Source: Candidatus Halarchaeoplasma halalkaliphilum (GTDB lineage Archaea; Thermoplasmatota; Thermoplasmata; Halarchaeoplasmatales; Halarchaeoplasmataceae). From it: a stretch of 15,128 bases of DNA. A model generated the notes under the pieces. That model was given only the letters and a program-made list of their open reading frames with translations, did not search any database and was not told the DNA's origin. The stretch is from NCBI GenBank assembly GCA_007133925.1, contig SLLU01000130.1, forward strand, positions 1-15,128, in the 5' to 3' direction. Position numbers and translations under genes: made by a program. Below are positions 7,135 to 14,062 of the stretch, piece by piece (position 1 is the stretch's first letter; each line of letters begins with the position of its first letter).

Positions 7135-7658
7135 TCCAATACCTCCACGCCGAAGGCTTTCCTTACGAAGTTTTGACCCTCTTCCATGGTAAGTTTGTGA
7201 TTTTCCGGCAGGGATCTCTTGAGTTTACTTCTTCTGGTTATCCGGTATCCTTTGCGGGCCAGATTAACCGATATGTCCATACCGAAAACCCCTATATTGG
7301 GATTGTAGCTCATGCCCTCGAAGTCGGTGTAATCCTCTATACCGAAGGCAAAGTTACCGTACGTGTCAAAACTGTCGTCCCAGATCATGTTCTCTTTTAC
7401 CCAGAACGCCCTTTTCAGGAAATCGTAAGCAGTCTTCCCCCTGAGGGTGACCTTGCATCCGATGGTCTGCCCCTTCCGTATGCCCAGGTCCGCATTGGTA
7501 GTCCGCGAGATGGTATCCACGGGCTCCTGATCCGTGAGCATGGTGAGTACTTTTTTTGCTCTCTCTAGTTTTTCACCACCGTCACCGACACCTATGCTCA
7601 CCACGCATTTAACTATGCGAGGGTTCCTCATCATGTTCTTCTTCTTCTCGGTGCTCAT
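7131..7658 (-). CDS. rpl5: 50S ribosomal protein L5 (uL5)
   Basis: This 175-residue 5S rRNA-binding protein contacts the P-site tRNA. NPRIVKCVVSIGVGDGGEKLERA (about 12-34) is the conserved first strand and helix. DQEPVDTISRTTNADLGIRKGQTIGCKVTLRG (about 43-75) is the most conserved block. IEDYTDFEGMSYNPNIGVFGMD carries the archaeal C-terminal signature. ATGA overlaps on both sides couple it to rps4e and rps14. Confidence 0.97.
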   Translation of the reverse strand: MSTEKKKNMMRNPRIVKCVVSIGVGDGGEKLERAKKVLTMLTDQEPVDTISRTTNADLGIRKGQTIGCKVTLRGKTAYDFLKRAFWVKENMIWDDSFDTYGNFAFGIEDYTDFEGMSYNPNIGVFGMDISVNLARKGYRITRRSKLKRSLPENHKLTMEEGQNFVRKAFGVEVLE

Positions 7659-8371
7659 AGTATGCCGACCTCCGGTATCTCTATCACGGGTTTGTCCTTG
7701 CCCACCACGAACACATAATCCTCTATGGTTGTGAAACCTTCTTGGAAATGTACCAAGTTCGGCTTGGAACTCCTGACGATCTCGTACTCCTTTATCTTAC
7801 CGACCTCACCTATGTGCTTACCACCGGTTATTATGGCCACAGAGCCCTCTGCAAAAGGATAGTTATCCATGAGTAGCTGGTTCGGCACCTCGATCTTGAG
7901 GACGTCCTTGGTCTTGTGAGCGTTGGCATCCTGACTCCTAAGGTTGCGTCCGTCGTGGAGGTTATACTGGACCTCTCCGTTCTTGAGTATGGTCTTGTCC
8001 TCTATCCTGCACAGTTTCCATGATTCCTGTCCAGGGGATACCGATACCAGTCTCATCCTCCCGTGCTGGTCGAACATGAGCCTGTAATGTTCGTTCAATT
8101 CAGGGATGGATATCACGTCCATCAATCCAATGGGCGCCTTGGGATCCGTTACCGCCTTTCCGTCAACCATCACCTTACGGTCGCCTATTATGCGTCTGCC
8201 CTCCCGAGCCGTATGTGCATATCCCAGCATATCACGGATGAGTACCAGCAGCGGTACGCTGCGGTCCTTGGGGTGTTTTCCCGGCCGTACCTTGGGTGCC
8301 CAAAAGTGCTCTTTAGTTGGGATGCCCCACATGCGTGAGGGGCTGTTGTATCTCTTATTGTGCTTACTCAT
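7655..8371 (-). CDS. rps4e: 30S ribosomal protein S4e (eS4)
   Basis: This 238-residue small-subunit protein is specific to archaea and eukaryotes. The N-terminus has the usual basic segment with FWAPKVRPGKHPKDRSVPLLVLIRD. An S4-like RNA-binding region follows (AREGRRIIGDRKVMVDGKAVTDPKAPIGLMDVI, about 57-90). A KOW-like region near 177-200 contains GSVAIITGGKHIGEVGKI. Length is normal. The start overlaps the rpl24 stop and the end overlaps the rpl5 start, both as ATGA. Confidence 0.97.
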   Translation of the reverse strand: MSKHNKRYNSPSRMWGIPTKEHFWAPKVRPGKHPKDRSVPLLVLIRDMLGYAHTAREGRRIIGDRKVMVDGKAVTDPKAPIGLMDVISIPELNEHYRLMFDQHGRMRLVSVSPGQESWKLCRIEDKTILKNGEVQYNLHDGRNLRSQDANAHKTKDVLKIEVPNQLLMDNYPFAEGSVAIITGGKHIGEVGKIKEYEIVRSSKPNLVHFQEGFTTIEDYVFVVGKDKPVIEIPEVGIL

Positions 8372-8736
8372 TTGCTACCCTCCTGTTGATATCTTTGTAA
8401 TTTTTCCTTGCGCAGGGGGTCTGAAAGATCCAGTTTCACTATGCGTAGATTGGAAGGATGGACACCATAGGGTACCTGGGCCTCGTCTGCCTTCTGCACC
8501 GTGATGTCCTCTATGTAAACCCTGTAATGTTTGCGGTCCACCTTGGCGACCTTGTCAACATGCCCCTTGAAAGAACCCCGCATTACCTCCACCTCATCGC
8601 CTTTTCTCAGGGGGAGACTACGTGTATTGTATCGTTCCCGAAGCTTGTCGTTGAGGGTTGCTGACATCACCTTTCTCCGGGTGTGATGGGGGGCGTTATA
8701 CAATCTTTTTCTTTGTTTTTTGGCCTTTTCGCTCAT
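8368..8736 (-). CDS. rpl24: 50S ribosomal protein L24 (uL24)
   Basis: This 122-residue archaeal/eukaryotic-type L24 (the L26 family in eukaryotes) has the N-terminal KKQRKRLYNAPHHTRRK and then MSATLNDKLRERYNTRSLPLRKGDEVEV. The KOW motif is about 44-70 (KGDEVEVMRGSFKGHVDKVAKV). VPYGVHPSNLRIVKLDL is the typical C-terminal part. The ATG at 8736 is preferred to an upstream start at 8787 that would overlap rpl14 by 40 bases and add a non-conserved N-terminus. GGACGGA precedes the ATG. Confidence 0.95.
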   Translation of the reverse strand: MSEKAKKQRKRLYNAPHHTRRKVMSATLNDKLRERYNTRSLPLRKGDEVEVMRGSFKGHVDKVAKVDRKHYRVYIEDITVQKADEAQVPYGVHPSNLRIVKLDLSDPLRKEKLQRYQQEGSK

Positions 8737-8747
8737 TTCGATCCGTC

Positions 8748-9146
8748 CTATACGATCATGGATGCCGTGGATCCTATCCTCGGCCATCTCTCCGCCGCTT
8801 CCCGGGCTATGGGCCCTTTGATCTCCGAACCCTTGGCTTCTCCGCTCTCGTGGGTGAGTACGACTGCATTATCCTCGAACTGTATCATGGTACCGTCGGC
8901 ACGTCTGAAGGGCTGTTTCTGTCGGACTATCACTGCCCGTGTTAGTTCCCTCTTCATCTCAGGTGTGCCCTTTATCACGGATACAACTATTTGATCACCA
9001 ACTCCTGCCTTGGGATACCTTCTGTGAACCCCGTGATAGTTGATAACCGAAATGGTCTTGACTATCTTGGCACCGGTGTTGTCTATGCATTTCAACTTGC
9101 TGCCCACGGGCAGCCCTCTGTTTTGCTTTCCGGAGATACCCTTCAT
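8748..9146 (-). CDS. rpl14: 50S ribosomal protein L14 (uL14)
   Basis: This 132-residue protein at the subunit interface has LPVGSKLKCIDNTGAKIVKTI (about 11-31), the universally conserved N-terminal barrel. GVGDQIVVSVIKGTPEM and RAVIVRQKQPFRRADGTMIQFEDNAVVL (about 70-97) are the other hallmark blocks. SEIKGPIAREAAERWPRI then matches the conserved GPI/VARE region. Length is normal for archaea. Its ATG overlaps the rps17 stop (9143-9146). Confidence 0.97.
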   Translation of the reverse strand: MKGISGKQNRGLPVGSKLKCIDNTGAKIVKTISVINYHGVHRRYPKAGVGDQIVVSVIKGTPEMKRELTRAVIVRQKQPFRRADGTMIQFEDNAVVLTHESGEAKGSEIKGPIAREAAERWPRIGSTASMIV

Positions 9147-9484
9147 TCATCCACACCCCCGTCTATGACCACAAAGGATATGCTCTTGCTTATGGGCCGG
9201 CATTCCATTATCCTCACCTTATCACCCACCTTAACATCCATGCAGGGTGGCAGGTGAGCGGAATAATGGTTCCGTCTCTTTTCATATCTCTCGTACTTTT
9301 TAACGTGGTGCAGGTAATCCCGTTTCACAACTGCAGAACTACCCATCTTTGTGGACTCGATCACACCTGAGAGTATCTGACCCCTAACGGGTAAGCTACC
9401 GTGGAACGGGCAGTTCGGGTCACTGCATTTTCTTCCAGGCGGAACAACTTCCACACCGATATCTCTTACTTCCTTGCTTGACAT
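9143..9484 (-). CDS. rps17: 30S ribosomal protein S17 (uS17)
   Basis: This 113-residue OB-fold protein binds 16S rRNA. The archaeal N-terminal extension contains CSDPNCPFHGSLPVRG (Cys20 and Cys25). The OB fold begins near ILSGVIESTKMGSSAVVKRDYL and continues with YERYEKRRNHYSAHLPPCMDVKVGDKVRIMECRPIS, the classic S17 signature. It starts 7 bases after the Rpp29 stop, with GGTTGATGAT upstream, and ends in an ATGA overlap with rpl14. Confidence 0.97.
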   Translation of the reverse strand: MSSKEVRDIGVEVVPPGRKCSDPNCPFHGSLPVRGQILSGVIESTKMGSSAVVKRDYLHHVKKYERYEKRRNHYSAHLPPCMDVKVGDKVRIMECRPISKSISFVVIDGGVDE

Positions 9485-9491
9485 GATATCA

Positions 9492-9761
9492 TCAACCTAA
9501 CCTTTTTATCCTATCCTCGGGTCTGAACATTAGTCGATCACCGACCAGTGTTTTCGACCCGCTTTTGAACTTGATATTGAAGACATTCCCTTTCTTAGGG
9601 ATCATCTTCGGGGACTCCTCTGAGCAGACCATAAGAGTGTTCTTTGTTTCATCCATGATCATACCGCTTATATGGGTATAACCCATATGAGTGCTTTCAA
9701 CCACGGATACGTGGTTTCCTATGAGTTCCTGCTGATAGGGACTCCCCTTGTTTTTCTTCAT
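9492..9761 (-). CDS. rnp1: Ribonuclease P protein component 1 (Rpp29/Pop4 homologue)
   Basis: This 89-residue protein is the archaeal Rpp29 subunit of RNase P, which removes 5' leaders from pre-tRNAs together with Rpp21 and the catalytic RNA. ELIGNHVSVVESTHMGYTHISG (about 12-33) opens the Sm-like barrel. DETKNTLMV (about 37-45), KMIPKKGNVFNIKF and the terminal RPEDRIKRLG are standard family features. Its place between L29/aIF1 and S17 is the usual one in euryarchaea. One base separates it from the aIF1 stop, so it is surely co-translated with ribosomal proteins. Confidence 0.94.
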   Translation of the reverse strand: MKKNKGSPYQQELIGNHVSVVESTHMGYTHISGMIMDETKNTLMVCSEESPKMIPKKGNVFNIKFKSGSKTLVGDRLMFRPEDRIKRLG

Positions 9762-9762
9762 T

Positions 9763-10065
9763 TTATCTTATCTCCACAGGGAACCCCTTCGACTCAAGGT
9801 ACTGCTTGACTTTGTCGATGTGGTTTCCCTGAAGCTCTATACGACCGTTCTTCGCGGTTCCACCGGCAGCGCACTTTCCTTTGAGTTCGCTGGCCAGTTC
9901 GTCTATGTCTATGTCACTTTCATCTATACCGTCCACTATGGTGACCTTCTTTCCGTACCTTCTGGTATCGGTATAGAGGATTATCTCCTGCTGTTCCCTG
10001 GCAATATCCTCACATATGCATATCTCCATGGGCAACCCGCAGGTATGACATACAGTATCAGGCAT
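9763..10065 (-). CDS. Archaeal translation initiation factor aIF1 (SUI1 family)
   Basis: This 100-residue SUI1/eIF1-family factor binds the small subunit and helps select start codons. The N-terminus has a Cys cluster (Cys6, Cys9, Cys15, Cys17 in CHTCGLPMEICIC) typical of the archaeal family. YGKKVTIVDGID (about 37-48), then LASELKGKCAAGGTAKNGRIELQGNH (about 57-82) with the conserved GG-T-x-x-x-G-x-I-E-x-Q-G-x-H, and the C-terminal V-x-x-Y-L-x-x-x-G complete the fold. The start overlaps the rpl29 stop as TAATG, preceded by GGAGG within rpl29. The L29-aIF1-Rpp29 order is known from other euryarchaea. Confidence 0.94.
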   Translation of the reverse strand: MPDTVCHTCGLPMEICICEDIAREQQEIILYTDTRRYGKKVTIVDGIDESDIDIDELASELKGKCAAGGTAKNGRIELQGNHIDKVKQYLESKGFPVEIR

Positions 10066-10280
10066 TAGTTTCCTCCTTTTGCTCTTTCATTTTCGTTCAT
10101 GACCGTGAGTATCCTTGCGATGTTCTTTCTCAGAGCTCGAATGCGACCAGGGCTTTCCGGTGCGCCACCCATGGCTGCCTGCCCTCTTTCATGGAAGAGT
10201 TCGGATCTCATCTCCTTTAATTTTTCTTCCATCTCTTCCAGGCTCATTTCCCTGATATCTTCAGTTTTAATCAGAGGCAT
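10065..10280 (-). CDS. rpl29: 50S ribosomal protein L29 (uL29)
   Basis: This 71-residue, mostly helical protein sits near the polypeptide exit site. IREMSLEEMEEKLKEMRSEL (about 9-28) is the first helix and GRIRALRKNIARILTVMNE (about 45-63) the second, with the conserved R-x-x-R-K-x-I-A-R-I-x-T. The ATG lies inside the end of rps3, a 14-base overlap, with GGAGTGA upstream within rps3. Length is normal. Confidence 0.96.
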   Translation of the reverse strand: MPLIKTEDIREMSLEEMEEKLKEMRSELFHERGQAAMGGAPESPGRIRALRKNIARILTVMNENERAKGGN

Positions 10281-11403
10281 CTTCTTTCACTCCTTCTTTT
10301 TCTTCATCCGGTTCAGGTGTTTCTTCGACCTTCTCATCCGGTTCAGGTGTTTCTTCGACCTTCTCATCCGGTTCAGGTGTTTCTTCGACCTTTTCTTCCG
10401 GTTCAGGCGTTTCTTCGACCTTCTCTTCCGGTTCAGGTGTTTCTTCGACCTTCTCTTCCGGCTCAGGCGTTTCTTCGACCTTCTCTTCCGGCTCAGGCGT
10501 TTCTTCGACCTTTTCTCCCGGCTCAGGCGTTTCTTCGACCGCCTTTTTGGGCTTGGTCTTCTTTGCAGCAGCCTTTTTTGGTTTTGGCTTCTCTTCAACA
10601 GCCTCCTCCGGTTCTGCCACCTTTTCAACAACCTCTTCCGTCTCCGGTTCTTCGACCGTCTTTTTGGGCTTGGTCTTCTTTGCAGCGGCCTTTTTAGGTT
10701 TTGGTTTCTCCTCCTCCGTTTCTTCGACCTTCTCTACGACCTCTTCCGGTTCGGGAACCTCTTCAACCTCTTCTTCCACCACCACAGTCTCTTCTTTGAT
10801 CTCGGGTTCCGGAGATATAACGTCTATTTCATCGGGCAGGCGGGCGTTGGGATCCATGATCTGAACTGTTACGCCTATGACACCAAGTTTCACCTTCGCA
10901 GTGGCGAATCCTTCGTGCATCCACTTCTTCTCTTCCTCACCACAGTGTTTTATGTGCCCATCAACAAATTTCTCCACCCTGTGCCTGGGTCCAGTGATCT
11001 TGCCGGATAGTATTATCTGGCATCCCCTGGCACCGGACTGCATTATGCGCCTTACTGTTGAGTGACCCGCTCTCCTGAAATGCCAACCTCGTTCCAGAGA
11101 ATTGGCCAATTTGGATGCCATTATCTGGGGGTTGAGTTCGGGAATGGTGATCTCCTGTACCTCTATCTGTGGATTGTCAAAATTGAACTTATCCTTCACA
11201 TCATTGGTGAGATTTCTTATGTTCCTACCCTTCCTACCTATCACCAACGCAGGGCGTTCTATGTGAAGGGTTATGCGGGTACCCATGGGCGTTCGGGAGA
11301 CTTCGCATCCACCGAATCCTGCCCTGTCTGTCTTTGATTTAAGGTACTCCACCAAAAGCACGCGGTTCATCTTTTCTTCTATAAACTTTTTCTCACTGGC
11401 CAA
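10267..11403 (-). CDS. rps3: 30S ribosomal protein S3 (uS3) with a long repetitive C-terminal extension
   Basis: This small-subunit protein lies at the mRNA entry site. Residues 1-196 are a normal archaeal S3: EYLKSKTDRAGFGG near 19-32, a KH domain with IGRKG (G56-R57-K58-G59), and the C-terminal domain with RGWHFRRAGHSTVRRIMQSGARGC (about 105-128). Residues about 197-378 are a low-complexity, highly charged tail, so the protein is far longer than a tail-less archaeal S3. The tail holds an acidic linker, two basic KPKPKKAAAKKTKPKK modules (233-248 and 272-287) and eight VEETPEP copies at about 289-370. It is probably unfolded. The start is TTG at 11403: GGAGG lies 7 bases upstream, and MASEKKFIEE matches the family N-terminus. 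The next ATG (residue 12) would remove conserved residues. It begins 2 bases after rpl22. Confidence 0.96.
   Translation of the reverse strand: MASEKKFIEEKMNRVLLVEYLKSKTDRAGFGGCEVSRTPMGTRITLHIERPALVIGRKGRNIRNLTNDVKDKFNFDNPQIEVQEITIPELNPQIMASKLANSLERGWHFRRAGHSTVRRIMQSGARGCQIILSGKITGPRHRVEKFVDGHIKHCGEEEKKWMHEGFATAKVKLGVIGVTVQIMDPNARLPDEIDVISPEPEIKEETVVVEEEVEEVPEPEEVVEKVEETEEEKPKPKKAAAKKTKPKKTVEEPETEEVVEKVAEPEEAVEEKPKPKKAAAKKTKPKKAVEETPEPGEKVEETPEPEEKVEETPEPEEKVEETPEPEEKVEETPEPEEKVEETPEPDEKVEETPEPDEKVEETPEPDEEKEGVKEDASD
10303..10540. repeat. 30-bp tandem repeat array inside the rps3 tail
   Basis: Seven full 30-base units run from 10321 to 10530, with partial units on both sides. Each encodes a decapeptide with VEETPEP followed by G, E or D, then EK. 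The units at 10321 and 10351 are identical to each other, as are those at 10441 and 10471. The others differ at a few, mostly silent, positions. Because the unit is a multiple of three, copy-number change keeps the frame. Confidence 0.95.
10541..10595. repeat. Basic-module repeat, copy A (rps3 residues about 271-288)
   Basis: About 55 bases encode EKPKPKKAAAKKTKPKKA. They are nearly identical to copy B at 10658-10712, with a few base differences that are mostly silent. Confidence 0.85.
10658..10712. repeat. Basic-module repeat, copy B (rps3 residues about 232-249)
   Basis: About 55 bases encode EKPKPKKAAAKKTKPKKT. This is the second copy of the Lys/Ala/Pro module, offset 117 bases from copy A and separated by an acidic Glu/Val-rich spacer. 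Confidence 0.85.
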
Positions 11404-11405
11404 AG

Positions 11406-11852
11406 TTAATCCTCCTTCTTCTCCAGTATTACCTCTAGGTTAGTTGTCTTACGGTCAGAGGGTGAGCTACGTCCGAAGGCTCTGGGGCGATAGCCCCTCA
11501 CAACCTGGCCGCGATGTGCACATAAAGAGAGTATGCGCATGTCCTCGCTGTCGAGGCCTTTGTCCTCAGCATTGTTCTGAGCCTCCTCGATCAGTCTTTT
11601 GATCTCCTTGGCAACATTGACAGGGTATCCGCCCGGACCAACACCTTTGTTGTGCGCCACCCTCTTATTGTGGCGTCTGTAGGGTACGGCACGCTTCTTC
11701 TCTATGATCTCTTCGAGTATGTTCAGGGCGGCATCAACATCTCTACCCCTCAACATGTTGCACACTTCCACGGATTTTTTGGGGGAGATGTGTAGCTCTC
11801 TTCCATAGGCCCTTGACGTGGTTTCCGGATCCGTTTCCATAGTATATCCCAT
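11406..11852 (-). CDS. rpl22: 50S ribosomal protein L22 (uL22)
   Basis: This 148-residue protein lines the exit tunnel. MGYTMETDPETTSRAYGRELHISPKKSVEVCNMLRG is the archaeal N-terminus. VPYRRHNKRVAHNKGVGPGGYPVNVAKEI (about 56-84) and the C-terminal beta-hairpin with GYRPRAFGRSSPSDRKTTNLEVIL complete it. The ATG at 11852 is chosen over a GTG at 11861, because GAGGTG (11859-11864) sits exactly 6 bases upstream of the ATG and contains the GTG itself. Confidence 0.96.
   Translation of the reverse strand: MGYTMETDPETTSRAYGRELHISPKKSVEVCNMLRGRDVDAALNILEEIIEKKRAVPYRRHNKRVAHNKGVGPGGYPVNVAKEIKRLIEEAQNNAEDKGLDSEDMRILSLCAHRGQVVRGYRPRAFGRSSPSDRKTTNLEVILEKKED
11411..11415 (-). promoter_or_regulatory. Shine-Dalgarno GGAGG deciding the TTG start of rps3
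   Basis: GGAGG on the minus strand falls in the last codons of rpl22 and lies 7 bases before the TTG at 11403. It supports TTG rather than the ATG eleven codons later. Confidence 0.7.
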
Positions 11853-11862
11853 AACATACACC

Positions 11863-12279
11863 TCACTTCAACGGTACGTATTTGGACGACCTGGTAGCAC
11901 CGACTCCTGGACCGGAGTGCTGGACCTTTCTCCTGGTAAGGGCGAACTCTCCCAGAAAGTGCCCTATCATCTCAGCCTCTATACGCACTTCCTTGAAATC
12001 TTTGCCATCATGGACCGCGATGGTCTTGCCTACGAACTGTGGAAGCACCACCATCTCACGTCGATGGGTTCTGTAAACATCTTTTTCTTTGGTTTGAATA
12101 CACTCTAGAAAAGCCCTTTCCTCTGGGTTTAGTCCTCGATTCAAAGATCGCCTTGCCCTGGCGGGCAGGACCTTTTTCAATTCTTTTAATGACATGGACT
12201 GGAGTTCCTCAAGGGTGTGCCCCCTGTACATGAACTCCTTCTTTCTGCGAGTCCTCATCCGCCTTTTTTTCTTGGCCAT
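11863..12279 (-). CDS. rps19: 30S ribosomal protein S19 (uS19)
   Basis: This 138-residue protein of the small-subunit head has an Arg/Lys-rich N-terminus, then EFMYRGHTLEELQSMSLKEL (about 15-34), typical of archaeal/eukaryotic S19 (S15 in eukaryotes). The core includes RREMVVLPQFVGKTIAVHDGKDFKEVRI and EMIGHFLGEFALTRRKVQHSGPGVGATRSSKYVPLK, the highly conserved rRNA-contacting end. It begins 6 bases after rpl2, with GAGGT upstream. Confidence 0.97.
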   Translation of the reverse strand: MAKKKRRMRTRRKKEFMYRGHTLEELQSMSLKELKKVLPARARRSLNRGLNPEERAFLECIQTKEKDVYRTHRREMVVLPQFVGKTIAVHDGKDFKEVRIEAEMIGHFLGEFALTRRKVQHSGPGVGATRSSKYVPLK

Positions 12280-12285
12280 TAAGAT

Positions 12286-13020
12286 CTACCTCTTTTTCTC
12301 TCTAGCTTCCTTCTTTTTCTTTTTACGGGTCTTCTTGGAAGATAACCGTCCTACTTTTCGTCCCGGAGGCGCGTGGGCCGAAACCGTTGATGGTACACCC
12401 ACATGCTGATGATCTCCGCCTCCGTGGGGATGGGTGACCGCATTCATGGCGATACCCCTGACTTTGACAGAATCCTTGGCATTCGATCTGTAAGCATGAA
12501 CCTTCTTACCAGCCTTGGCGAAGGGTTTGTCTTTGTGACCGCCCCCAGCAACGATACCCACCGTTGCCCTGCACCGGGAATCAACTTTTTTGAAAGCGTC
12601 CGAGGGCAGTTTCAACGTGGTCACGTTCTTTCCGTGGGATACCACAGTAGCATATGTACCCGAGGAGCGGACCAGTTTACCGCCATCCAGGGGTTCGATC
12701 TCTATGTTGTGAACAAAGCTGCCCACGGGGATCCTTCTGAGGGGTAGAACATTGCTTTTTTTGGGATCCGCACCAGGTCCAACCTGTATCTCCTGCCCCT
12801 CTCTCAAGCCGTAATTGGCGAGCATGAAACAGGTCTCACCGTTATCGAATTCCACCTCGGCCAAGGGAGCTGTCCTCCCTGGTGCGTGATGGAGTCCGAC
12901 CACTTCACCCCGGGCTTCCTGTACCTTGGGATAAGTGGGTTTGGCAAGATGTCGGTGACTGGGTGATCTGTAGGTCGGGGAACCCCGTCCTCTCCTCTGG
13001 GGTATTATCCTTTTACCCAT
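12286..13020 (-). CDS. rpl2: 50S ribosomal protein L2 (uL2)
   Basis: This 244-residue protein near the peptidyl transferase centre starts MGKRIIPQRRGRGSPTYRSPSHRH. The OB and SH3-like domains follow. HPHGGG at residues 197-202 is the invariant loop that reaches towards the catalytic centre. The last 16 residues are almost all Lys/Arg/Glu. Its ATG immediately follows the rpl23 stop (TAAATG, no gap). Confidence 0.98.
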   Translation of the reverse strand: MGKRIIPQRRGRGSPTYRSPSHRHLAKPTYPKVQEARGEVVGLHHAPGRTAPLAEVEFDNGETCFMLANYGLREGQEIQVGPGADPKKSNVLPLRRIPVGSFVHNIEIEPLDGGKLVRSSGTYATVVSHGKNVTTLKLPSDAFKKVDSRCRATVGIVAGGGHKDKPFAKAGKKVHAYRSNAKDSVKVRGIAMNAVTHPHGGGDHQHVGVPSTVSAHAPPGRKVGRLSSKKTRKKKKKEAREKKR

Positions 13021-13290
13021 TTAGAACACCCCTATCCTCATACCGAGTTCTTCAGCCGATGCCTCAGGGGTAAACTTGACGGTTGCTCTTTTTCCCTTCT
13101 TGTCTATCCTAGTATGCACCTTTACCACCTTTTCCTCGAAGATCTCTTCCACTGCTTCCTTGATCTGAAACTTGTTCGCTTTTAGGTCCACAACGAACTC
13201 AAGCTTGTTCTCCTCTTCCATCATGGTCATGGTCTTTTCCGTGACATAGGGATGAAGAACGACTTTGTAGGGTGAATCATATTCTACCAT
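13021..13290 (-). CDS. rpl23: 50S ribosomal protein L23 (uL23)
   Basis: This 89-residue exit-site protein is a docking point for SRP and other nascent-chain factors. VVLHPYVTEKTMTMMEEENKLEFVVDLKANKFQIKEAVEEIFE (about 10-52) is the family core, with P-x-x-T-E-K. It ends with a KGKRATVKFTPEASAEELGMRIG segment as in other archaea. GGAGG lies upstream inside rpl4, and the gap is 2 bases. Confidence 0.96.
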   Translation of the reverse strand: MVEYDSPYKVVLHPYVTEKTMTMMEEENKLEFVVDLKANKFQIKEAVEEIFEEKVVKVHTRIDKKGKRATVKFTPEASAEELGMRIGVF

Positions 13291-13292
13291 AT

Positions 13293-14057
13293 CTACCAGC
13301 CTCCTACTTGATTTAATGCTTTAACACTGAATATAGTCAGACGACCCATGTCACCACCGGGTGCTAGGTCTTCAACTGTAAGTGTATCCGGTGACTTCAC
13401 ATCCACACCGGGGAGGTTAGAGAACGCCTGTATGCCACGGCTGCCCTGGGGAAGGACCACCAGCAGACTGCGGGGAGATCTGTACCTTCTGTTCCGCATC
13501 TTTCCCCGTCCTGCCCTGACCTTCTTGCCGTTCTTGGCCCTTTCAACATCACCCCAAAGACCCATGGCTTTCAGCAACTCGATGGCATCTTTTGTGGATT
13601 CCAATTCCTCTGCGGATTTCTCCAGGACCACTGGAAATGTCAAACCGTTCTCTTCGATCCTGTGACCCCTGCCAACTATGTAACCTTTATTGGTAGTGGC
13701 TGCCAGGGCGGACCTTCGGGCCATCCGTCTTTCCTTGGCATTCATCTTCTTTCCCAGTTTGGTTTCTACCTTGGGCGGATGAGCACGTCTTCCCCCGACA
13801 TTGTTCGGGGATTCCGCAGCCCTGTTGCCGTATTGGGTGAGCCTCTGAACCCTGGCTATGCCTCGACCCTTGCCTGGGTTCGCCACGGCATGCCTCATGC
13901 CAGCCCTCGGGGCCGGACCATAGGGCTGTCTTCTGTTGCTCTGCATGGAAACCACCGCGCGGCGGACCATGTCCTGGCGTATCTCCACAAGGAAAGGTTC
14001 GGGTAGCTTCACATCCCCCTTCTTCTGTCCTTTTATGTTGTAAACATTGACCTTCAT
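13293..14057 (-). CDS. rpl4: 50S ribosomal protein L4 (uL4)
   Basis: This 254-residue protein has a loop that reaches the exit tunnel. VNVYNIKGQKKGDVKLPEPFLVEIRQDMVRRAV starts the globular part. The long loop (about 45-100) holds RQPYGPAPRAGMRHAVANPGKGRGIARV and RRAHPPKVE. KVRAGRGKMRNRRYRSPRSLLVVL (about 181-204) is the conserved core of the second half. Length is typical for archaea. It begins 5 bases after rpl3. Confidence 0.97.
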   Translation of the reverse strand: MKVNVYNIKGQKKGDVKLPEPFLVEIRQDMVRRAVVSMQSNRRQPYGPAPRAGMRHAVANPGKGRGIARVQRLTQYGNRAAESPNNVGGRRAHPPKVETKLGKKMNAKERRMARRSALAATTNKGYIVGRGHRIEENGLTFPVVLEKSAEELESTKDAIELLKAMGLWGDVERAKNGKKVRAGRGKMRNRRYRSPRSLLVVLPQGSRGIQAFSNLPGVDVKSPDTLTVEDLAPGGDMGRLTIFSVKALNQVGGW

Positions 14058-14062
14058 CTATG

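Noticed and set aside
8737..8787. A longer start for rpl24.
   Set aside because: It would overlap rpl14 by 40 bases and add residues not seen in the family. The ATG at 8736 precedes the conserved basic N-terminus.
10303..10540. CRISPR array or other non-coding direct repeat.
   Set aside because: The 30-base units are contiguous with no unique spacers and are in frame with S3, so they are coding tandem repeats.
10099..11010. A 303-codon plus-strand open frame opposite the S3 tail, rich in Phe, Arg and Leu repeats.
   Set aside because: It is the antisense of the repetitive Glu/Pro/Lys tail. Its repeats mirror the 30-bp units, it shows no family features, and it overlaps rps3, rpl29 and their signals.
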